DNA of 12,080 bases from Clostridia bacterium (GTDB taxonomy: Bacteria; Bacillota; Clostridia; TANB77; CAG-508), in NCBI GenBank assembly GCA_900768805.1, contig CAAGEF010000158.1:1-12080 (forward strand), given 5' to 3'. The translations under genes and the position numbers were made by a program. The notes beneath the pieces are model-generated. The model made no database searches, was not told the origin of the DNA, and saw nothing but the letters and a program-made list of their open reading frames with translations. Below, one piece after another: positions 7,303 through 12,080 of this stretch (position 1 is the stretch's first letter; every line of letters starts with the position of its first letter).

Positions 7303-8489
7303 TATTTTTCCCCCCTTAAACCTAAATATCTATATGGATTTCCTGTTTCTCCAGATTTAACAATTTCTGCCAAATCTAAATATACTTTTTCAATATCTTC
7401 AACAGTAGTATCTCTACCACCAATTCCATATATATAGTTTATAGTAGGAATATTTACTTTATTTACAAACATTCCTGAAACAACATCTTCAAATAAAGCT
7501 CCACCTGCAGCATTTAACGAATCAGCTTTATCTAGTACAGCTATAGCTTTAGCTTTTGATAATGCTTTTGCAATTTCTTCTGCCGGAAATGGTCTAAATA
7601 CTCTTATTTTTAATAAACCGGCTTTAATTCCTTTTTCTCTTAATTTATCTACAGTAGCTTTTGCAGTTCCTGCAGTAGAATTCATACATACAACAACAAG
7701 TTCGCTATCTTCCATTTTATATTCTTCGAAAAATCCATATTTTCTACCTGTCATTTTTTCAAATTCTTCAGCAACTTCTAATATAACTTTTTTAGCTGCA
7801 ACCATAGCTTTTCCTTGTTGAGCTTTATGTTCAAAAAGATATGCTTGTAAATCCAAAGGTCCAATAGCAATTGGTTCTTTATCATTTAATAAATAATGTT
7901 CTGGTTTATACTTTCCAACAAATTCTTTAACTTTTTCGTCTTCAATAAGTTCGATATTTTCTATTGAATGTGATGTAATAAATCCATCTTGGCAAACCAT
8001 AAGTGGAAGTAATACATCTTTGTGTTCAGCAATTCTATGTGCCATAACTAAATTATCATAAGCTTCTTGGTTATTTTCAGAAAATAATTGAATCCATCCA
8101 CTATCACGAACTCCCATTGCATCTGAATGATCATTGTGTATATTTAATGGTCCAGAAACAGCTCTATTTACTAAAGACATAACTATTGGAAGTCTTAAAC
8201 TTGAAGCTATATAAATCATTTCCCACATAAGAGATAATCCATTTGCAGAAGTAGCAGTCATTGCTCTTCCTCCTGCTGCTTGAGCTCCTATACAAGCACT
8301 CATAGCACTATGTTCACTTTCAACTGCCACAAATTCTGTATCTACTTGACCATTACTTACAAATGTAGAAAAATATTGTGGTATTTCTGTTGATGGTGTT
8401 ATTGGAAATGCTGCTACAACATCTGGATTTATTTGCTTCATAGCAATTGCTGCAGCTTCATTTCCGCTTAAACGTTCTCTAATTCCCAT
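7302..8489 (-). CDS. porA: Pyruvate:ferredoxin oxidoreductase, alpha subunit
   Basis: The alpha chain completes the thiamine diphosphate site and carries the CoA-side domain. Residues 29-35 read PITPSTE, the start signature of the family's first domain. V-E-S-E-H-S-A (56-62) lies where the cofactor-activating glutamate is expected. N-R-A-V-S-G-P-L-N-I (108-117) followed by H-N-D-H-S-D is the conserved substrate-side loop. The C-terminal domain has I-R-V-F-R-P-F-P and Y-G-I-G-G-R-D. At 395 residues the length is normal, with no gaps or broken motifs. The ATG at 8489 has AAGGAAG upstream, with 22 bases from the porD stop. It lies between porD and porB in the gamma-delta-alpha-beta order common for separately encoded enzymes; most clostridia use a single fused protein instead. 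Confidence 0.96.
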   Translation of the reverse strand: MGIRERLSGNEAAAIAMKQINPDVVAAFPITPSTEIPQYFSTFVSNGQVDTEFVAVESEHSAMSACIGAQAAGGRAMTATSANGLSLMWEMIYIASSLRLPIVMSLVNRAVSGPLNIHNDHSDAMGVRDSGWIQLFSENNQEAYDNLVMAHRIAEHKDVLLPLMVCQDGFITSHSIENIELIEDEKVKEFVGKYKPEHYLLNDKEPIAIGPLDLQAYLFEHKAQQGKAMVAAKKVILEVAEEFEKMTGRKYGFFEEYKMEDSELVVVCMNSTAGTAKATVDKLREKGIKAGLLKIRVFRPFPAEEIAKALSKAKAIAVLDKADSLNAAGGALFEDVVSGMFVNKVNIPTINYIYGIGGRDTTVEDIEKVYLDLAEIVKSGETGNPYRYLGLRGEK

Positions 8490-8511
8490 AATAATTTCTT
8501 CCTTTCCTATA

Positions 8512-8799
8512 TTATTTCATTTCTATTGCTTTAAAAGGACATACTTTTGCACATACTCCGCATCCTTTACAGCTATCTAAATCAAAATCTTCTCTTTTTA
8601 ATTCTTTATTTACTGGAATTGCATCATCTGGACATACATTAAAACAAAGACCACATTGTTTACATACATCAGATTTATATACTGGTGTTTTAGAACGCCA
8701 ATCTCCTGTTTTGAATTCTTTAGCATTTCCAGCTGTATATATATTTCCACCAATTGTTAAATCTTGGTAGCTAGCATCTTTATCTGTACGATTATTCAT
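8512..8799 (-). CDS. porD: Pyruvate:ferredoxin oxidoreductase, delta subunit (2x 4Fe-4S ferredoxin)
   Basis: Small iron-sulfur subunit that moves electrons from the thiamine site to external ferredoxin. Two perfect cluster motifs are visible: C46-x2-C49-x2-C52-x3-C56-P and C77-x2-C80-x2-C83-x3-C87-P. The N-terminal 45 residues (with G-D-W-R-S-K-T-P-V at 32-40) are the typical delta-subunit lead-in that docks on the other chains. At 95 residues it is of usual size. The ATG at 8799 has GAAAGGAG upstream, and 18 bases separate it from porC. The assignment as delta subunit rather than free ferredoxin follows from the lead-in and the operon. Confidence 0.95.
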   Translation of the reverse strand: MNNRTDKDASYQDLTIGGNIYTAGNAKEFKTGDWRSKTPVYKSDVCKQCGLCFNVCPDDAIPVNKELKREDFDLDSCKGCGVCAKVCPFKAIEMK

Positions 8800-8817
8800 T
8801 TTTAGCTCCTTTCTATA

Positions 8818-9399
8818 CTATTGAACTTTAGTAATCTCTTTTAAAGCCATTTCTAAAGCCTTCATATTTCCATCTATAACTTCTGGTTTTTTAGCAAATT
8901 TGTGTTTGAAAGAGCCTATCATATCTTCTAGAAAAGCTTCTTCAGACATTACATTACTTACTTTAACTATTGCTGCAAGCATTGGTGTATTAGGAAAATA
9001 TTTTCCTAAAGCCTCCATTGAAATTTTTCTTGCATCAATTTTGTAAACATTTCCATTATATCCGTTTAAAGATTTTTTCAATTCCTCATCATCTTTCGTA
9101 GTATTAATAACTATTGCTCCAGATTCTTTTAAGCCAGCTGTTACATCAACACATTCTAAAAGAGAATCATCAACTACAACAACAAAATCAGGATTATAGA
9201 TATTACTATGAACAGTAATTGGATCATCACTAATTCTATTATACGCTGTGATTGGAGCCCCCATTCTTTCTGGCCCATATTCAGGAAATCCTTGGATATA
9301 TTTTCCTGTATTAAAAGCAGCATCTGCAAGAAGTAATGAAGCTGTTTTAGCACCTTGACCACCTCTACCATGCCATCTTATTTCTATTAAATTACTCAT
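8818..9399 (-). CDS. porC: Pyruvate:ferredoxin oxidoreductase, gamma subunit
   Basis: First gene of the por operon. The family signature I-R-W-H-G-R-G-G-Q-G-A-K-T-A-S is at residues 7-21. It is followed by G-F-P-E-Y-G-P-E-R-M-G-A-P (about 38-50), the loop typical of gamma subunits, and P-N-T-P-M-L-A-A near 136-143. At 193 residues the length is standard. In the fused clostridial enzyme this corresponds to a domain within the single chain. A strong AAGGAAGGAGG lies five bases before the ATG at 9399, consistent with the lead gene of a highly expressed operon. Confidence 0.95.
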   Translation of the reverse strand: MSNLIEIRWHGRGGQGAKTASLLLADAAFNTGKYIQGFPEYGPERMGAPITAYNRISDDPITVHSNIYNPDFVVVVDDSLLECVDVTAGLKESGAIVINTTKDDEELKKSLNGYNGNVYKIDARKISMEALGKYFPNTPMLAAIVKVSNVMSEEAFLEDMIGSFKHKFAKKPEVIDGNMKALEMALKEITKVQ

Positions 9400-9476
9400 A
9401 AAATCCTCCTTCCTTATAAGTATTACTACTTTTTTTGATTTATGTTTTGTAAAAATAGAAATATTTTTATATCAGT

Positions 9477-9504
9477 ATTTTATCATATTTGTTTTAAAAT
9501 ACAA
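9477..9504 (-). promoter_or_regulatory. Candidate promoter of the por operon
   Basis: Minus strand: TTGTAT (9504-9499), 16-base spacer, TAAAAT (9482-9477). The leader would be about 70 bases. The -35 is weak and the area AT-rich, so the call is tentative. It is the same -35/-10 pair as in the ATPase candidate. Confidence 0.4.
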
Positions 9505-9562
9505 CATATATTTTATTTTTTAATAAAAATGTGATAAATTTGGAAAACTCTATATTATACAA

Positions 9563-9593
9563 AAAAGGTGTAGCTAATATAGCTACACCTTTT
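9563..9593 (-). terminator. Terminator of the 405-residue gene
   Basis: Perfect 14-pair stem, AAAAGGTGTAGCTA with TAGCTACACCTTTT, and a three-base loop. On the minus strand it ends in six Ts. It begins four bases after the TAA at 9597. The A and T flanks make it usable in both directions. Confidence 0.88.
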
Positions 9594-9596
9594 GAA

Positions 9597-10814
9597 TTAC
9601 ATGTTCTTTTTGAGATATTCAATTTCTGAATCGCAAAGACCAATCGCTTCTGCATTCTCAAGGACTTCGGATATAACCTTAGAAAGTGGCATATTTTCAA
9701 GTAAAATGCCCTTCTGAACCCTATTTTCTGGATACACAATCATTCCTTTTTTAGCCTGAGACCACAATGCAAATTCTTGCATTGCAAAGAGCAAAGATGG
9801 CATATCAGACTGAAAAGCTAAAGAGCCTTCGAGATCTCTAATCCGATCCAATTTCTTATTTAAAGCTTCTTCAGCCAAATCCCATTCTTTATTTATTTTA
9901 TCTCTTTTTGCTCTATATTTTTTTTCAATCCTGACTACATCATTGTGTTCAAATTCTTCTAAGGGAACTTTTTCTTGCTCCTCTTTCAGCATTTTCTCGA
10001 ATTTAATATCAAATTTTCGAGCTTCTGCTAGCTCCTCTTTATATTCTTCTTCAGCCTTTTTTAAGAGTGCTTCGTATTTTTCGTTAAGTTCCAATTCTGC
10101 TACAGACTTTTCTGCTTCAGATTTTGTATACTCTTCATTAGAAAAAACTACAAACTCTTTTCCATTAAGCTTAGTAAAAATTCTAAGCTCAATAAAAAAA
10201 TCATAATACACACATTTAAGAGCCTGAATGACAGAGGATTCTTTTGTTAGTCTACTTGTAATGAAACAATAATTAATCGAAGACAAAACTGAACGAGTTA
10301 TATGTTCATTTTTGAAGGAAAACTGATAGCTTTCATCATATTTATCAATTACCTTCAATAAATCAAATAATTTTACATATGCTCGTTTTAAGTTTTCATT
10401 ATCAATTTTTTTCACTGATTTTTCACTACAAAGTAAATTAGTTTTCATTTCCAAAATTTGGTGTTTATACCAATTTTTAGACTTTTCTAAACTTTCTACT
10501 GCAGAATTCAAATCTTTAATCGAATCCAGTTCTTTCCAAGCACTGTATAAGTCCATAGACATCAACCATGCTGAAAAAACATACATTATGTTAGTAATAA
10601 TGATATTGTTTTTCGATTTAGATTCTAATGCCATAGCAATATTAGAAAATATTGCATTTCTCCTTTCATCAGAAATTATTTCCAAATTTTGAGCGAATAT
10701 AAGAATGGAAACAAAATAATTTAAGAACGCTTTTACACTTCCATCTAATTTTATTTCCTGATTTGAGAACCGTTCCTTTTCGATTTCTTCCTGTGTAATC
10801 ATGTAATTACTCAT
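9597..10814 (-). CDS. Unrecognised coiled-coil protein, 405 residues
   Basis: No family recognised. Residues about 25-100 are hydrophobic helices (F-L-N-Y-F-V-S-I-L-I-F and I-M-Y-V-F-S-A-W-L), but they are broken by charges and not convincing membrane spans. Residues about 237-329 form a long, highly charged coiled coil (K-A-E-E-E-Y-K-E-E-L and similar). Residues 336-405 are a compact helical tail with S-Q-A-K-K-G (352-357) and P-L-S-K-V-I (376-381), a weak match to the C-termini of the 180- and 96-residue proteins in this window. The start is firm: ATG at 10814 after AGGAGGG, with a near-consensus promoter upstream. No signal peptide. It stands alone between two terminators. A cytoplasmic scaffold or adaptor role would suit the shape, but this is only a guess. 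Confidence 0.87.
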   Translation of the reverse strand: MSNYMITQEEIEKERFSNQEIKLDGSVKAFLNYFVSILIFAQNLEIISDERRNAIFSNIAMALESKSKNNIIITNIMYVFSAWLMSMDLYSAWKELDSIKDLNSAVESLEKSKNWYKHQILEMKTNLLCSEKSVKKIDNENLKRAYVKLFDLLKVIDKYDESYQFSFKNEHITRSVLSSINYCFITSRLTKESSVIQALKCVYYDFFIELRIFTKLNGKEFVVFSNEEYTKSEAEKSVAELELNEKYEALLKKAEEEYKEELAEARKFDIKFEKMLKEEQEKVPLEEFEHNDVVRIEKKYRAKRDKINKEWDLAEEALNKKLDRIRDLEGSLAFQSDMPSLLFAMQEFALWSQAKKGMIVYPENRVQKGILLENMPLSKVISEVLENAEAIGLCDSEIEYLKKNM

Positions 10815-10857
10815 GCTTATCCCTCCTGTATAATATAAAAATTGATTTCAAGCATAA

Positions 10858-10875
10858 AATGGTATTTTAACCATT
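10858..10875. promoter_or_regulatory. Inverted repeat just downstream of the 405-residue gene's promoter
   Basis: Minus strand AATGGT-TAAAAT-ACCATT: six-base arms around six bases, at about +1 to +19 of the predicted transcript. The position suits a repressor operator or a weak 5' hairpin. No regulator is identified. Confidence 0.4.
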
Positions 10876-10882
10876 CTTTTTT

Positions 10883-10911
10883 ATTTTAACACATTTTTTA
10901 TTTTATGTCAA
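10883..10911 (-). promoter_or_regulatory. Promoter of the 405-residue gene
   Basis: Minus strand: perfect -35 TTGACA at 10911-10906, exactly 17 bases, then -10 TAAAAT at 10888-10883 with TGT directly before it (extended -10). The leader is about 60 bases. Confidence 0.78.
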
Positions 10912-10971
10912 CGAAATTAACCTGTCTCAAATTCAAGATATGACAAATTGTACTCTAGAAAACAGAAAAAT

Positions 10972-10996
10972 CCCCGGGTTCAGTCTGAACTCGGGG
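10972..10996 (-). terminator. Terminator of the 96-residue gene
   Basis: CCCCG and GTTCA pair with TGAAC and CGGGG around a three-base loop, with one A-C mismatch (G-T when read on the plus strand). On the minus strand ATTTTTC follows. It lies 20 bases after the TGA at 11017, and is the most GC-rich element of the window. Confidence 0.85.
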
Positions 10997-11016
10997 TGTG
11001 TGGTTCTGTATGGATA

Positions 11017-11307
11017 TCACGCTGCTTCAATCAACATCCGGATAACTTTTGCTACATCTCCGAAAGTATCTTCAAAATTTTCTAACTGAAAATTTCTTTC
11101 TGAGCCATTGCGAATTTGCAATGCTACGGATGTTTTTTTGATCAGCATTTCGTTTTCTTGAACAAGCTGTTCGAGCTCCTTGAAAACCTCAACGCCTACA
11201 ATTTTTTTATAGCAACTAGCTGCTTCTGAGCCATAATCACGTATAGCATTGAGTGCTGCTGCTGCGTTTTCCATTTCATTCTGGTCCATTTCAAAAAAAT
11301 TTTTCAC
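11017..11307 (-). CDS. Unrecognised small helical protein, 96 residues (GTG start)
   Basis: No family recognised. It is soluble and all helical: helix about 9-22 with an A-A-A-A-L core, a Y-G turn, helix about 28-63, then the sequence LQIRNG (63-68), L-E-N (75-77) and a final helix with A-K-V-I-R-M-L-I (86-93). The size is like WXG100 secretion substrates, but there is no W-x-G. The start is GTG at 11307, with AGGCGG seven bases upstream; the first in-frame ATG (codon 7) has no ribosome site. A consensus promoter and a terminator frame it as a single-gene transcript, divergent from the gene at 11507. G+C is about 40% in a sampled stretch, clearly above the ATPase genes. It shares an exact 15-base run (11105-11119) with the 180-residue gene. 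Confidence 0.8.
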   Translation of the reverse strand: MKNFFEMDQNEMENAAAALNAIRDYGSEAASCYKKIVGVEVFKELEQLVQENEMLIKKTSVALQIRNGSERNFQLENFEDTFGDVAKVIRMLIEAA

Positions 11308-11351
11308 AAAATAACCGCCTTTCTATAACTGAAAAAAAATTTTTTTACCAC

Positions 11352-11366
11352 TGTAATTAAATTACA
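11352..11366. promoter_or_regulatory. 15-base palindrome at the transcript start of the 96-residue gene
   Basis: TGTAATT-A-AATTACA is a perfect inverted repeat around a central A. It begins 5 bases from the -10 and covers the predicted start point, a common operator position. No regulator is identified. Confidence 0.45.
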
Positions 11367-11371
11367 AAATC

Positions 11372-11400
11372 ATTATAACATATTATGTTAATCTTGTCAA
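11372..11400 (-). promoter_or_regulatory. Consensus promoter of the 96-residue gene with spacer palindrome
   Basis: Minus strand: TTGACA (11400-11395), 17 bases, TATAAT (11377-11372), both perfect, with TGT before the -10. The 15-base palindrome TAACATA-T-TATGTTA (11376-11390) fills the -10-proximal spacer. Its core ACATATTATGT recurs at 6114-6124 in the same place in another promoter. Confidence 0.8.
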
Positions 11401-11435
11401 CTTTTTGTTTATTATTCTAATTTCATCTCTATTTA

Positions 11436-11464
11436 TTGACATTTAAATAAATTTATGTTATTAT
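11436..11464 (+). promoter_or_regulatory. Promoter of the divergent gene at 11507
   Basis: TTGACA (11436-11441), 17 bases, TATTAT (11459-11464; five of six), preceded by TGT as an extended -10. The -35 boxes of this and the opposing promoter are 35 bases apart. TTATGT occurs twice (11453-11458 and 11467-11472), around the -10. Confidence 0.75.
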
Positions 11465-11506
11465 TGTTATGTAAACTCTTAAATTAGAATATTTGGAGGG
11501 AAATTT

Positions 11507-12080
11507 ATGAATAACAACTATGAACTTGCAACCAGATTAAATAAACCTGTTTATTCAGATACCGAGACAAGCATTATTCCGGTTGATAATAACCAGGTAA
11601 TATTAGTTCCTCCAGCAGGAGCAATTTTTGATTCGATAGTTTCCTTAAAGGAAACTAAAAATGCCTATCGGTTTGGTCCGTTTGATTTATATGCACCAGA
11701 AGCTCCAAAGTCATTTGCCCAATTATATAATTATTTAACAGATGATGAAAATCTGTTAAACGCAAATGATAATTTGGAAGATTCTCCAGAGCAACTTGAA
11801 TACGAGGTTGATAAAAACCTTGTTCAAGACTTGCTGGATTCAACAGGTGAAACTTTTCCATTTGAAGAGCTTATGGCAGGGCTCACTCAAGTTCTTGAAG
11901 CATTTCCAAGTGTATCACAACAAAATGGAGAGTTTAGAGATACTACTCCAGACGACATAATCCTCGTTCTGGAGAATTTGACGCGAAATAAAGTGCGTAT
12001 AGAAGAAGCTCTTCAAAATTTGATTGGCATGACTTCTGGAGACATGAATGATTTAATTCTTGCAAAAGCAAACAGAAAAT
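11507..12080 (+). CDS. Unrecognised protein, N-terminal 191 residues (runs off right edge)
   Basis: The only clear plus-strand gene. The ATG at 11507 has GGAGGG six bases upstream and a good promoter before it; the frame stays open to the right edge, so the C-terminus is missing. I do not recognise the family. The visible part begins M-N-N-N-Y-E-L-A-T-R-L-N-K-P-V-Y, has a hydrophobic strand I-I-P-V-D followed by V-I-L-V-P-P-A-G-A (about 31-39), F-G-P-F-D-L-Y-A-P-E-A-P (56-67), then an acidic helical stretch from about 70 on (D-D-E-N-L-L, E-D-S-P-E-Q-L-E-Y-E). There is no signal peptide or membrane helix so far. Its composition resembles the other unrecognised genes. Being divergent from the 96-residue gene, the two may be controlled together from the shared region. 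Confidence 0.82.
   Translation, partial: MNNNYELATRLNKPVYSDTETSIIPVDNNQVILVPPAGAIFDSIVSLKETKNAYRFGPFDLYAPEAPKSFAQLYNYLTDDENLLNANDNLEDSPEQLEYEVDKNLVQDLLDSTGETFPFEELMAGLTQVLEAFPSVSQQNGEFRDTTPDDIILVLENLTRNKVRIEEALQNLIGMTSGDMNDLILAKANRK

Noticed and set aside
9174..9371. 65-codon open frame within porC in another frame
   Set aside because: porC in this stretch has its full signature; the alternative is low-complexity hydrophobic with no Shine-Dalgarno site.
11017..11307. WXG100-type secretion substrate
   Set aside because: The size and helical content fit, but there is no W-x-G turn, no C-terminal Y-x-x-x-D/E signal, and no secretion genes nearby.
11655..11861. Minus-strand open frame within the gene at 11507
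   Set aside because: The plus-strand frame has a ribosome site and promoter and is open over 574 bases; the reverse frame has neither.

Overview
The window is very AT-rich, with strong Shine-Dalgarno sites (AGGAGG or GGAGGG), sigma-70/SigA-like promoters and short hairpin-plus-T-run terminators. It carries a bacterial V/A-type ATPase operon and a four-subunit pyruvate:ferredoxin oxidoreductase. Together these point to an anaerobic low-GC Firmicute, probably an uncultured clostridial lineage. That placement is inference; there is no rRNA or tRNA here to confirm it.

Layout, left to right. (1) 1-4291, minus strand: the promoter-proximal part of a V/A-type ATPase operon, transcribed stalk subunit (G/H-like) - C - I (a) - K (c) - F - E. 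E runs off the left edge, and the A, B and D genes would be expected beyond it. (2) 4430-6026, minus: two unrecognised genes, a membrane-anchored 296-residue protein and a helical 180-residue protein, each followed by its own terminator. (3) 6314-9504, minus: a complete porC-porD-porA-porB operon with a candidate promoter and a clear terminator. (4) 9563-12080: three more unrecognised genes. A 405-residue coiled-coil protein and a 96-residue protein are on the minus strand; a divergent gene on the plus strand starts at 11507 and leaves the right edge.

The two core operons link energy metabolism: PorCDAB makes acetyl-CoA, CO2 and reduced ferredoxin from pyruvate, and the V/A-ATPase couples ATP to an ion gradient across the membrane. 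Points to note in the ATPase are a c subunit made as a signal-peptide precursor with an acidic linker, an F subunit of only 77 residues without the usual C-terminal helix, and gene C placed ahead of I.

The unrecognised genes form a second class. In sampled stretches they are richer in G+C than the ATPase genes. Four of the five have a near-consensus TTGACA-N17-TAtaAT promoter with a TG extension, and the four minus-strand genes each have their own terminator. Two promoters contain the same ACATATTATGT palindrome in the spacer. The 180-, 96- and 405-residue proteins share a weak C-terminal pattern (Q-x3-G followed by a K-[VL]-[IV] helix), and the first two share an exact 15-base stretch there. 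I read this as a possible dispersed family of small, individually transcribed genes of unknown function. This is the part most likely to be new.
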